This document shows positions 27,541 to 35,658 of a DNA stretch of 64,000 bases, piece after piece. Under the pieces are notes generated by a model. The model saw only the letters and a program-made list of their open reading frames with translations. It was not told the DNA's origin and ran no database searches. This DNA comes from Cryptosporangium minutisporangium (GTDB lineage Bacteria; Actinomycetota; Actinomycetes; Mycobacteriales; Cryptosporangiaceae), in contig NZ_BAAAYN010000023.1 in the NCBI RefSeq assembly GCF_039536245.1, positions 254,875 to 318,874 of the forward strand, read 5' to 3'. The position numbers and the translations under genes were made by a program. Position 1 is the stretch's first letter. The number at the start of each line of letters is the position of its first letter.

Positions 27541-29134
27541 GAAGCCGCTCCTTGAGCGCCGGGACGTCCAACTTTCCGCTGGACATGATCGGTACCTCGC
27601 CCTCGGCGAACAGCACGATGCGGTGGGGAATCTTGTAGGTCGAGAGGTGATCGGCCAACCGTCGCCGCAAGTCTTCGGCGTCGATGCCCTCGCCCGGCGG
27701 GACGCGGATCGCGGCCGCCACGATCTGCCCGCGGTCGGGGTCCTCCAGGCCCACGACGTGCGCGGTCAGCCCGGCGACCTCGCGGATCACCTGCTCGACC
27801 TCAACTGGGGACACGTTGGCGCCGGACGTCTTGATGACGTCACCGCCGCGGCCGCGGAAGTAGTAGAAACCCTCCTCGTCGACGAGGAACAGATCGCCGG
27901 TGCGGAACCAGCCGTCCGCGTCGAACACCTCGTGCCGCTCGCGTCCGTAGTAGCCCTCCATCAGGAAGGGACCGCGCAACCAGAGCTCGCCGACCGCTCC
28001 AGGGCCGCAGTCCGTCCCCTCCTCCGGGTCGACGATTCGGGCCCCGAACCCCGGCGCGGGCCGCCCGAACGAGCCCCGCCGCCGTTCGGGCTGGTCGCTC
28101 TCGTCCGGGTCGACCAGGCAGACGCTGCCGGTCTCGGTCATCCCCAGCATCTGGTGCCGCAGCTGCGGATCGGCCGGCCGGACCTCGGCCGGCATGATCG
28201 GGTACAGGTTTCCGCGCCGGATCGACGTCAGATTCCTCCGTGCGAACGTCGGGTCTTGCGCCAGGTGCGCGACCGACTGCGCGTAGCCGTTGACCATGGT
28301 GGGGCGTTCGCGCTCCAGGACGTCCAGTACTCCGGCGGCGTCGGACGCGTTGGAGCAGACCAGCGTCCCGCCGGCCAGCAGGGTTCCGAGCAGCGCGTAC
28401 GCGAAGCCGCCGATCCAGAAGAACGGCGAGTTGGAGAACAGCACCTCGTCGTCGGTGTAGCGGCGAATCGTGTTCAGGTTCGCCAGGTGCTGGAGCAGCG
28501 CGCCGTGGGTGTGGATGACGCCCTTCGGCGCGCTGGTCGAGCCCGACGTGTGCACGATCACCAGCCGGTCCCCGGGGTCGACGGCGTTTTCGGCGGCGCG
28601 CAGCACGGACCGCGACACCGCGTCACCCGAGGCGAGCAACGCGGCGGCCGTCCGGGGTGGAGGAATCCCGTCGTCGGTGTGGACGAACACGTGCCGCAGG
28701 GCCGGTACCGAGGCCGCGAGGGTCGGGCCGCCGGTGGCGAGGTCGAGTTCGGGCACTGCTGCGGCGACCGTCGCCAGGTAGTCGTGCGAACGATACGACC
28801 GCGCGCTCAGCAGTACCTCGACGTCGGCGTCGCGCAGGAGTCTCCGCAGTTCGACGCTGGTCGAGAACGTGCTCACCGGCACGGTCACCGCCCCGATCCG
28901 GGCCGCCGCCAGCCACCCGACGACAAAATCGCCGCCGTTCGGCTGCAGCACACCGACGTGGGTGCCCTTACCCGCCCCGATCGCGAGCAGACCGCGGGCG
29001 AGCAAGCCGGACCAGCGGTCGGCGTCGGCGTAGGTCAACCGGTCGTCGTCGCAGACGAGAAAAGGCCGCGAGCCGTAGCGACCGGCCCGTTCCCGGAGCA
29101 ACGCCGGGAGCGTGAGCGGAGGGCCGAACGTCAC
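27527..29134 (-). CDS. AMP-forming acyl-CoA ligase
   Basis: A 535-residue ANL enzyme. I place the start at the GTG of 29134, which overlaps the previous stop (GTGA); the open frame upstream is a shadow of the neighbouring gene. Motifs: VHTSGSTSAPKGVIHTHG (loop), MLGMTETGSVCLVDP, DGWFRTGDLFLVDEEG and IMSSGKLDVP with the C-terminal lysine. The phenylalanine-rich FSNSPFFWIGGFAYALLG matches PMPFFWTGGFGAGI of the next ligase, so the two are close paralogs. It should form an acyl-adenylate and then an acyl-CoA for the crotonases encoded upstream. Confidence 0.88.
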   Translation of the reverse strand: MTFGPPLTLPALLRERAGRYGSRPFLVCDDDRLTYADADRWSGLLARGLLAIGAGKGTHVGVLQPNGGDFVVGWLAAARIGAVTVPVSTFSTSVELRRLLRDADVEVLLSARSYRSHDYLATVAAAVPELDLATGGPTLAASVPALRHVFVHTDDGIPPPRTAAALLASGDAVSRSVLRAAENAVDPGDRLVIVHTSGSTSAPKGVIHTHGALLQHLANLNTIRRYTDDEVLFSNSPFFWIGGFAYALLGTLLAGGTLVCSNASDAAGVLDVLERERPTMVNGYAQSVAHLAQDPTFARRNLTSIRRGNLYPIMPAEVRPADPQLRHQMLGMTETGSVCLVDPDESDQPERRRGSFGRPAPGFGARIVDPEEGTDCGPGAVGELWLRGPFLMEGYYGRERHEVFDADGWFRTGDLFLVDEEGFYYFRGRGGDVIKTSGANVSPVEVEQVIREVAGLTAHVVGLEDPDRGQIVAAAIRVPPGEGIDAEDLRRRLADHLSTYKIPHRIVLFAEGEVPIMSSGKLDVPALKERLRAGG

Positions 29135-30588
29135 CGCCCACCACCCAGCAACGCCCGCACGGCGCCGAGATCGACCTTGGCCGACGGGGTGCGGGGTAAC
29201 GCGTCGACGATCCGGATCTCCACCGGCCGCTCGTACGGGGCCAGCTGGGTCGAGACGTGCGCGGCCAGGTCGTCGGCGGTGACGGGAGCCCGGATCTCGA
29301 CGGCGGCCACCGGCACCGCACCCAGCCGCCGGTCGGGGAGGCCGACGACCGCGGCGGCTCGCACCGCGGGGTGCCGCTCCAACACCGCGCGGACGTCGTC
29401 CGGCAGGATCTTGAAGCCGCCGCGGATGATCGCCTGGTCGGCCCGGCCGAGGATCCAGACGAACCCGTCGGCGTCGATCCGGGCCAGGTCGGTGGTCCGG
29501 ATCCACTCGTCGCCGGTGCCCAGCTGGGCGGCCCGCACCTCCAGCAGGCCCGGCTGGTCGGGCGGTAGCACGGCGCCGGTCTCCGAGGAGACCACCCGCA
29601 GCGCGCACCCCGCGTGGGCCCGCCCGACGCTGCCGCGTTTCGTCGACCAGTACCGCTGGTGGTCGGCGAGGTTCCAGCCGGCGACGCCGCCGCCGAACTC
29701 GGTCGCGGCGTAGGAGACCAGCACCGGGACTCCGTACTTCCCGGTGAACGCGTCGGCGTCGTCGGCGGAGAGCGGCGCCGTGCCGCACACGACCGACCGG
29801 ACCGACCGCAGGTCGGACGGGTCCAGGTCGGCGTCGAGGACCATCCGCAGTGCGGCCGGGACCAGGCTCACCGTCGCCGGACGGTGTCGCCGGACCGCGT
29901 CCGCCCAGGCTTCGACCGTGAAACGTTCGAGCAGCGCGAACGACCGCCCGTCGACGACGCACTGCAGCACCCGGAACAGCCCGCCCAGGTGGACCAGCGG
30001 CGCGTTGACCACCGCGATGCCCGACCGCAGCCGGACGGCGGAGTCGCGATTACCCTCGTAGTGCTTCGCGCCCGCGAAGACCCGCTCCAGCATCCGGTAG
30101 GACAGGTCGACCCGCTTCGGCGGTCCGGTGGTGCCGCTGGTCAACATCTGCACCGCGACGCCCGGCCGCGGCTCTGCCGCAGCGGCGGTACCGCGTGCCT
30201 CGACCGGTGCGCCGAGCTCGTCGGCCGCGAGCACGGCTCCCGGGAGGCCCACCAGGTCGGCCGGACCGCCGGCGACGAGCGCGGGTCGCAGCGCGGCGAT
30301 CTCCGCGCGGACCCGCTCGGCGCCCCGGTGTGGGTTGACCGTCACGACGCAGCCACCCGCGCGCAGCACCCCGAGCACGAACGCCACCGAGACCGGGCTG
30401 TTGCGCAGCAGCACCGCGACCCGGGTTCCCGGCTCCGGCACGTGTGCGGCGACAGCCTCGGCGGTCGCACCGAGCTCGCCCCACGTCCACCAGCGGCCCT
30501 GGAACTCGATCGCCGGTCGGTCCGGGTCCAGCGCGGTCACCGCGGCGCTGCGCTCGCCGAGGGTACGGCCGCTGCCGGGCCCGCTCAT
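29131..30588 (-). CDS. AMP-forming acyl-CoA ligase, short form
   Basis: A 485-residue ANL enzyme. The ATG at 30588 overlaps the crotonase stop by 4 bases. The loop reads MLTSGTTGPPKRVDLSY, with Arg where most members have Gly after PPK, a variant seen in one actinobacterial subgroup. Other motifs are VSYAATEFGGGVAGWN, DEWIRTTDLARID and the lysine motif PRTPSAKVD. N-terminal domain is compact, explaining the short length. It lies between crotonase and ligase genes of the same operon. Confidence 0.87.
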   Translation of the reverse strand: MSGPGSGRTLGERSAAVTALDPDRPAIEFQGRWWTWGELGATAEAVAAHVPEPGTRVAVLLRNSPVSVAFVLGVLRAGGCVVTVNPHRGAERVRAEIAALRPALVAGGPADLVGLPGAVLAADELGAPVEARGTAAAAEPRPGVAVQMLTSGTTGPPKRVDLSYRMLERVFAGAKHYEGNRDSAVRLRSGIAVVNAPLVHLGGLFRVLQCVVDGRSFALLERFTVEAWADAVRRHRPATVSLVPAALRMVLDADLDPSDLRSVRSVVCGTAPLSADDADAFTGKYGVPVLVSYAATEFGGGVAGWNLADHQRYWSTKRGSVGRAHAGCALRVVSSETGAVLPPDQPGLLEVRAAQLGTGDEWIRTTDLARIDADGFVWILGRADQAIIRGGFKILPDDVRAVLERHPAVRAAAVVGLPDRRLGAVPVAAVEIRAPVTADDLAAHVSTQLAPYERPVEIRIVDALPRTPSAKVDLGAVRALLGGGR

Positions 30589-31346
30589 CGGACCCACCCC
30601 CGCCGCGGCGCCGCGGCATCCGCCGCCGCCATCCCGACCGGGTTGCCCAGCCGCGTGTAGATCAGTGCCTGCTCGGTCGCGGCCCGGTAGGGCCGGTCCA
30701 GCGATTCCCAGATCGCACGCACGGTGCCCTGGGTGGCTGCGGTCGGCTTCTCCGCGATCGCCGCGGCGATCTCGTGGGCGCGGCCGTGCAGCGCGTCCGG
30801 CTCGGTCACCTCGGTCACCAGTCCGATCCGCAGCGCGGTCGCGGCGGACACCCGCTCGTCGTTGCCGAGCAGCGCCATCCGCAGCGTCTCGCCGAGCCCG
30901 ATCCGGCGCATCAGACCGACCGGCTCCACCGCGCTGACCCGGCCGCCGCTGACGTGCGAGTCGAAGAACGTGGCGTCGGTCGAGCAGATCACCACGTCGG
31001 CCTCGTTCACGAAGTAGAACGCGCCGGCCGTGCAGAGTCCCTGCACGGCGCAGACCACCGGCTTCCAGACCTTCTGCCACTTCGGGCTGAGCAACTCGCC
31101 CGGGTCCTCGTGGTTCCAGACGTCGTCGGGCTGCCCGTAGGGCTTCGTGACGTCGAGCCCGGCGCAGAACGCGCGCTCCCCCGCCGCCCGCAGCACCACT
31201 GCGTGCACGTTCGGGTCGGCTTTGACTTGTCGCCAGGCGTCCCGGATGTCGTGGCACATCTGTCGGTCGAACGCGTTCAGGACCTCCGGCCGGTTCAGCG
31301 TGATCGTGGCGACGTGATCCGGCGTGACTTGGTACGAGATCGTCAT
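30585..31346 (-). CDS. Enoyl-CoA hydratase/isomerase family protein (DSHVS type)
   Basis: A 253-residue crotonase-fold protein. The CoA and oxyanion-hole segments are AFCAGLDV and CAVQGLCTAGAFYF. In true hydratases the two catalytic glutamates sit in GGGCE and GQPE; here the aligned segments read AGAFY and FFDSH, so both are missing. That pattern is shared with its neighbour at 31343. It may be a hydrolase, lyase or isomerase acting on a CoA thioester rather than a simple hydratase. Start at 31346 with a 4-base overlap to the gene before it; the following ligase overlaps by 4 as well. Confidence 0.85.
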   Translation of the reverse strand: MTISYQVTPDHVATITLNRPEVLNAFDRQMCHDIRDAWRQVKADPNVHAVVLRAAGERAFCAGLDVTKPYGQPDDVWNHEDPGELLSPKWQKVWKPVVCAVQGLCTAGAFYFVNEADVVICSTDATFFDSHVSGGRVSAVEPVGLMRRIGLGETLRMALLGNDERVSAATALRIGLVTEVTEPDALHGRAHEIAAAIAEKPTAATQGTVRAIWESLDRPYRAATEQALIYTRLGNPVGMAAADAAAPRRGWVR

Positions 31347-32152
31347 CGGCACTGCCACCTCGGCGCGCGCTTCTCCAGGAACGCGCGTGGCCCCTCCCGA
31401 GCGTCCTCGGTGCGCACCACCCGCTCCCGGTAGGCCTCGGCGAGGATCTCCGCGTCGTGCAGCGGAAGGTCGAGCCCGCGACGGATCGCGAGCCGGGTGC
31501 CCCGCACGGCCAGCGGCGCGTTCCGGTTGATCAACTCGGCGACCTCCCGGGCCCGGGCCATCAGTTGATCGTGCGGGACGACCTCGGACACCAGCCCGAA
31601 CTGGTAGGCCCGTTCGGCGCTCAGCCGCTCGTGCTTTCCCATCAGGGCCACCCGCAGCGCGATACCCGGCGGAAGCACCCGTGCGAGCCGGACCGACTCG
31701 CGTCCGGACACCAGGCCGATGCTCACGTGCGGGTCGAAGAACTCCGCCCGCTCCGACGCGATCGCGATGTCGCCGGTCGTGACGAGATCCAGCCCGGCGC
31801 CGCAGCACAGGCCGTTGACCGCCGCGAGCACCGGTTTGGTCATCGTCCGGAACGGTGGCGTGGCCTCTTGGGGCGCTTCCCACTGCGGGTACGTGGAGAG
31901 GTACGGCTCGTCGTAGATCACCCGCCCGTCGTCGGGGATCTGCCCCACGTCGGCGCCGGCGCAGAACGCCCGCCCGGTGCCGGTGACGATGATCGTCCAC
32001 ACGTTCTCGTCGGCCTCGGCCGCCGCGTACGCGGTCCGCAGCTCGCGGGCCATCAGTGGGTTCACCGCGTTGAGCTGGTCGGGTCGGTTGAACGTGAGGG
32101 TGGCGACCCGATCGGCCACCTCGTACTGGATCGTCTCGAACTGCATCGGCAC
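31343..32152 (-). CDS. Enoyl-CoA hydratase/isomerase family protein (DPHVS type)
   Basis: A 269-residue crotonase. A GTG at 32152 directly follows the previous stop; the ATG at 32146 with GGTAGG upstream is an equally good start. CoA-binding features RAFCAGADVGQ and AAVNGLCCGAGLDLVTTGDI are intact. The first catalytic glutamate is replaced by Asp (GAGLD) and the second by His (FFDPH), followed by VSIGLVSGRESVRLARVLP. It is a paralog of the next gene but not a recent copy. The chemistry is uncertain; a role in processing a CoA thioester in the same pathway is likely from context. Confidence 0.86.
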   Translation of the reverse strand: MPMQFETIQYEVADRVATLTFNRPDQLNAVNPLMARELRTAYAAAEADENVWTIIVTGTGRAFCAGADVGQIPDDGRVIYDEPYLSTYPQWEAPQEATPPFRTMTKPVLAAVNGLCCGAGLDLVTTGDIAIASERAEFFDPHVSIGLVSGRESVRLARVLPPGIALRVALMGKHERLSAERAYQFGLVSEVVPHDQLMARAREVAELINRNAPLAVRGTRLAIRRGLDLPLHDAEILAEAYRERVVRTEDAREGPRAFLEKRAPRWQCR

Positions 32153-32956
32153 CTACCGTCCGGTGAAGCGGGGCGGGCGGCGCTGGGTGAACGCCGCGAG
32201 TCCTTCTTTGAAGTCGGTCGTCCGGGACGACAGTTCGAGCGCCGTCGCCTCGTACTCCATCGCGTCGCCCAGGCCGAGCGAGAGGCCACGGTGGATCGCG
32301 CGTTTGGTGAGGCCGACCGCGACCGTGGGGCCCACGGCGAGCCGTTCGACGACGTCCGCAGCGGCCGATTCGACGTCAGCAGCCGGCACGGCCCGGTGGA
32401 TCATGCCCCAAGCGGCGGCCTCGGCGCCCGTGACCTTCCTCCCGAGCAGCAACATGTCCTTGGCCCGCGCGACCCCGGCCAGGCGCGGCAGTAGCCAGGT
32501 CGCGCCGCCGTCGGCGCTGAACCCGCGCTGGACGAACGGCTCCCAGAAGCAACTGTCCTCGGCGGCGACCGTGAAGTCAGCGGCCAGCGCTAGCTGGCAC
32601 CCCAGCCCGGCCGCGTACCCGCGGACCGCGCACACGACCGGTAGTTGGACCTCGGTGATCAGCTGGACCAGCCGGTGCGCCTCGACCGCGGTACGCCGCT
32701 GCACGGCGCCGGTACGAGGTCGCGGCTGATCCCCGCGATTGGTCCTCACCCAGTCGGCGCCGGAACAGAAGTCCGGGCCGCGGCTCCCGAGCACGACGAC
32801 ACGCAGATCGTCATCGGTCGCGGCAGCGGTGAACACCTCGATCAGCCGGCACACCGTCGCCGCGTCGAGAGCGTTCTTGCGCGCCGACCGATCGAGGTCG
32901 ATGCGGAGCACGCCACCGTCCCGGCTCACGGCGAAGCCGGTCGAAGTGTTCTCCAT
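32153..32956 (-). CDS. PaaG-like enoyl-CoA hydratase/isomerase, first gene of the reverse operon
   Basis: A 267-residue crotonase. Segments RGPDFCSGADW and CAVRGYAAGLGCQLALAAD carry the CoA-binding fold; the position of the first catalytic Glu is Gln. The stretch FVQRGFSADGGATWLLPRLAG, with Asp before the paired glycines, is characteristic of PaaG-type isomerase/hydratases, where that Asp is the acid-base residue. It heads a six-gene reverse-strand operon (three crotonases, then three ligases) and is divergent from the crotonase at 33086. The shared 129-base gap holds one island motif, so both directions may be controlled together. Confidence 0.87.
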   Translation of the reverse strand: MENTSTGFAVSRDGGVLRIDLDRSARKNALDAATVCRLIEVFTAAATDDDLRVVVLGSRGPDFCSGADWVRTNRGDQPRPRTGAVQRRTAVEAHRLVQLITEVQLPVVCAVRGYAAGLGCQLALAADFTVAAEDSCFWEPFVQRGFSADGGATWLLPRLAGVARAKDMLLLGRKVTGAEAAAWGMIHRAVPAADVESAAADVVERLAVGPTVAVGLTKRAIHRGLSLGLGDAMEYEATALELSSRTTDFKEGLAAFTQRRPPRFTGR

Positions 32957-33031
32957 CCGGCCGTCCCTCCTCGTGGCACTACACGAAACGACGGATCACT
33001 AGCTGCGATGCTAACCAAGGCATCCGCGAAA

Positions 33032-33045
33032 GATCTAGATGTATG
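33032..33045. promoter_or_regulatory. Catabolic-island motif in the divergent crotonase promoter
   Basis: GATCTAGATGTATG is identical at 11 consecutive bases (CTAGATGTATG) to the copy at the 24439 ligase promoter and contains the palindrome ATCTAGAT. It lies between the divergent crotonase genes (32956 and 33086), 41 bases before the forward start codon. Confidence 0.6.
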
Positions 33046-33085
33046 GCACCGTGGGCGTCGACGATCGCGAACGAAGGGGTCACCG

Positions 33086-33976
33086 ATGGACGCAGGCCGG
33101 ATAGAGCTCGACCGCGACACCGAGGCGGGCATCGCTTGCCTCACCATCGACAACCCCGAACGGCGGAACGCCTACGACCCCGGCATGCGCGAGCAGCTCG
33201 GCGGCCATCTCGACGATCTCGCCGCCGACGACGCGATCAAGGTCGTCGTTCTGCGCGGAAGCGGCGACACGTTCAGTACCGGCGCGGACATGAACAATGC
33301 CTACGGCTGGTACGGCGAGGGCGGGCCCGAGCGCCGGCGTCGCCCGAGTCAGCGGCGGCGGTTGACCGTCGATCGGAAGTCGTTCAGCTTCTACCACGAC
33401 TTCATGGGCTACCCGAAGGTGACGATCGCCGAGGTCCGGGGGTTCGCCCTCGGCGGCGGATTCGAACTGGCACTGATGGCCGACATCTCGGTGATCGCCG
33501 AAGACACCAAGATCGGCATGCCCGCGACGCGTTTCCTGGGCCCCGCACTGGGATCGCTGCACATGTTCTTCTACCGACTCGGACCGACGCTGGCCCGACG
33601 CCTGCTGCTGACCGGCGACGTCATCCCGGCCGGCGAGTTGGCTCACTTGTCGATCTTCACCGAGGTCGTGAACGCGGCCGACGTCGCGCCCCGGGCCGAC
33701 TGGTGGGCCCGGAAGATCGCGCGGATGCCCGCCGACGGCTTGGTGATCGCGAAAGAGGCGTTCCGGCTCGTCGAACAGTTGCAGGGCTACCAGGGCGAAG
33801 AGGTGGCCAGCTATCTGTTCCATGCATTCGGCACCAACCTGCAGTTCGAAGAGGACGAGTTCAACTTCGTGAAGACCCGCGCCGAGCACGGCACCCGCCG
33901 CGCGTTCGAACTGCGGGACGCCCACTTCGACGTGCCCGCCCCGCAGCCGTCGAGCCCGCACGGCGGACCCCAATGA
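33086..33976 (+). CDS. Enoyl-CoA hydratase/isomerase family protein
   Basis: A 296-residue crotonase starting at an ATG behind AAGGGG. DTFSTGADMNNAYGW and the central GFALGGGFELALMADISVIAED retain the first catalytic glutamate (GGGFE). The second Glu position is within IGMPATRFLGPALGS and appears to be Ala. An insert rich in Arg (PERRRRPSQRRRL, near residues 77-89) distinguishes it from the other crotonases here. It stands alone in the forward direction before the GntR gene, 63 bases apart, and may be cotranscribed with it, although the regulator also has its own motif. Confidence 0.87.
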   Translation: MDAGRIELDRDTEAGIACLTIDNPERRNAYDPGMREQLGGHLDDLAADDAIKVVVLRGSGDTFSTGADMNNAYGWYGEGGPERRRRPSQRRRLTVDRKSFSFYHDFMGYPKVTIAEVRGFALGGGFELALMADISVIAEDTKIGMPATRFLGPALGSLHMFFYRLGPTLARRLLLTGDVIPAGELAHLSIFTEVVNAADVAPRADWWARKIARMPADGLVIAKEAFRLVEQLQGYQGEEVASYLFHAFGTNLQFEEDEFNFVKTRAEHGTRRAFELRDAHFDVPAPQPSSPHGGPQ

Positions 33977-34000
33977 CGCTGCTTTAGACTTCGCCACAAA

Positions 34001-34015
34001 GATCCAGAGGTATCG
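34001..34015. promoter_or_regulatory. Catabolic-island motif upstream of gntR
   Basis: GATCCAGAGGTATCG matches the consensus GATCTAGATGTATGG with three or four changes. TAGACT at 33985-33990 could be the -10 box, putting the motif just past the transcription start. Its presence here suggests that the GntR regulator binds the motif and controls itself. Confidence 0.5.
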
Positions 34016-34081
34016 GCATCCCACATCGAGGTCCGACGGATGACGTTCGCTCCGGAGCAGCGGACGGAGGAAGGGGCCGGC

Positions 34082-34882
34082 ATGGCTGCCGCGGCACGGC
34101 GGAGCGAGAACGGGCGCAGCGCCCCGGCACGGGAGAAGCCGCTGCAGATCGCGGACGAGATCCGCGCGCTCATCCTGCGGGGCGAGCTGGCGGAAGGCGA
34201 GTCGCTCGGACGCGAGCCCGACCTCGTCGAGCGGTTCGGCGTTTCCCGGCCCTCGCTGCGTGAAGCCCTGCGCACCCTCGAGGCCGAAGGTCTGATCTCG
34301 GTCAAACGGGGTGCCACCGGCGGGGTCGTCGCCCATCGCCCCGACCACCGGATGACCGCGCGCACCGCAGCCCTGGTTCTCCAGGCGCGGAACGTGCCCC
34401 TCTCCGACGTCTGGGAGGCCCGGAGGCTGCTCGAGCCGATCGCTGCGCGGACGGTGGCAGCGTCGCCTTCTCACCGTGAGGCCGCCGCGGAGCTGCGGCG
34501 GCTGATCTCCGAGCAACTCGAGGCCGTGAGCGACCCGGCAGCGTTCGGGCTCGCCAACTCGCAGTTCCACGCCCGCCTCGTCGAGATGGCCGGTAATCAG
34601 ACGCTCGGCATCGTCGCCGAAATGCTCAACGAGATCGTCGCCAGAGCCGTAGCGACGGTCAGCCAACCCAGCCCCGATTCCGGCACCGGCGAAGAAGGCA
34701 TCGATCGGAGCGTCGTCCGGCTGAAAGGCCTCCGCGCCCAGGCACGACTCGCCGCGCTGATCGAGGACGGCGACGCGACCGCCGCCGAATCCCACTGGGC
34801 CGAGCACATGAAGGTGGTCGGCCGCGTGATGCTGGCCCAGCGAGCGAAGACCGTGATCGACCTGATGCAGCACGAGACCTGA
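34082..34882 (+). CDS. GntR-family regulator with FCD domain
   Basis: A FadR-subfamily regulator of about 266 residues. I prefer the ATG at 34082 because GGAGGAAGGGG precedes it; an in-frame ATG at 34040 would add 14 residues. The winged helix is IADEIRALILRGELAEGESL, FGVSRPSLREALRTLEAEGLISVKRGATGG. The C-terminal FCD domain (residues 95-250) has WEARRLLEPIAARTVA, then SQFHARLVEMAGN and HWAEHM, with the His/Asp metal-binding pattern of FCD proteins. These regulators usually sense an acyl-CoA or organic acid. The island motif before its own gene and before three other start sites makes it the likely regulator of the ligase-crotonase part of the island. Confidence 0.88.
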   Translation: MAAAARRSENGRSAPAREKPLQIADEIRALILRGELAEGESLGREPDLVERFGVSRPSLREALRTLEAEGLISVKRGATGGVVAHRPDHRMTARTAALVLQARNVPLSDVWEARRLLEPIAARTVAASPSHREAAAELRRLISEQLEAVSDPAAFGLANSQFHARLVEMAGNQTLGIVAEMLNEIVARAVATVSQPSPDSGTGEEGIDRSVVRLKGLRAQARLAALIEDGDATAAESHWAEHMKVVGRVMLAQRAKTVIDLMQHET

Positions 34883-34888
34883 CCGGCC

Positions 34889-35524
34889 CTACGTCAAGCC
34901 GTCGATCGCGTACCGCTGCACGAACGAGGCAACCGACGCCGGATCGTCCGCCGTGTACGCGATCGACGCCTGGAACACCGTGAAGGACAGGATGATTCGG
35001 GCCAGCCACTCGCTGGCATCGGCGACGTCGAGATCGGACCGCACCTCGCCGTTCCGGCGCGCGCTCTCCAGGAACGGGCGGAGAAGCCGCGCCGTCCGCA
35101 CCAGCGCGTGCGCGCCCTGGGTGCCGAGCATGCGGACCATGGCCACCCGATTGGCTTCCGGATCGTCGACATCCGGATGGATCGCCCGCACCATGAGTTC
35201 AGACAGTGCGCCGAGCCGGGCGGAGAGCGTCGGCTGCGGCTCCATCAGGGCCGCCGCCTCGGCGAAGAACCGGTCCGCGCCACGGTTCGACAACGCGTCG
35301 AGCAGGACTTCTCTCGACTCGAAGTAGCGGTAGAGGGTCCCGCGCGAGACCCCCGCCCCTCGTGCGACGTCCGCCATGCTCGTCTTCCCGGAACCGATCT
35401 GCTGCACGAGCCGATCGGTCGCGTCGAGCAGTCGATCGCGGACCGCCCCGTCCAGTATCACGCCACCACCGGCCCCTCTGCGCAGCGGAATCACATCGCC
35501 GCTCGATCCGGCTCGGTCGGTCAT
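34889..35524 (-). CDS. TetR-family regulator
   Basis: About 211 residues from the ATG at 35524, which has GAGGGG upstream; an earlier ATG at 35542 is possible. HTH: RDRLLDATDRLVQQIGSGKTSMADVARGAGVSRGTLYRYFESREVLLDAL. The C-terminal half ends DASEWLARIILSFTVFQASIAYTADDP...SFVQRYAIDGLT, nearly the same as the regulator at 42594, so the two are paralogs. It ends 6 bases from the convergent gntR stop and is divergent from the amidohydrolase operon, which it probably represses. The ligand may be an acyl-CoA intermediate, by analogy to other island-linked TetR proteins. Confidence 0.87.
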   Translation of the reverse strand: MTDRAGSSGDVIPLRRGAGGGVILDGAVRDRLLDATDRLVQQIGSGKTSMADVARGAGVSRGTLYRYFESREVLLDALSNRGADRFFAEAAALMEPQPTLSARLGALSELMVRAIHPDVDDPEANRVAMVRMLGTQGAHALVRTARLLRPFLESARRNGEVRSDLDVADASEWLARIILSFTVFQASIAYTADDPASVASFVQRYAIDGLT

Positions 35525-35592
35525 CCGAGCCCCTCGCCTCATCCGCCGAGATCGTCGGCGCCACTGCTGGACACTTGAACAGATTGTGTCTT

Positions 35593-35615
35593 ACCGTTTC
35601 GGCAACCGCAACGGT
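35593..35615. promoter_or_regulatory. Inverted repeat between tetR and the amidohydrolase operon
   Basis: ACCGTT (35593-35598) and AACGGT (35610-35615) are exact complements 11 bases apart in the divergent gap. The extended 8-mer ACCGTTTC recurs, as GAAACGGT at 43282-43289, upstream of the paralogous TetR gene. It could be a shared operator half-site, but the evidence is thin. Confidence 0.35.
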
Positions 35616-35658
35616 GGTCCGCACGGGGCGAGGGTCGCCGATCCACGGAGGGGTTCCC

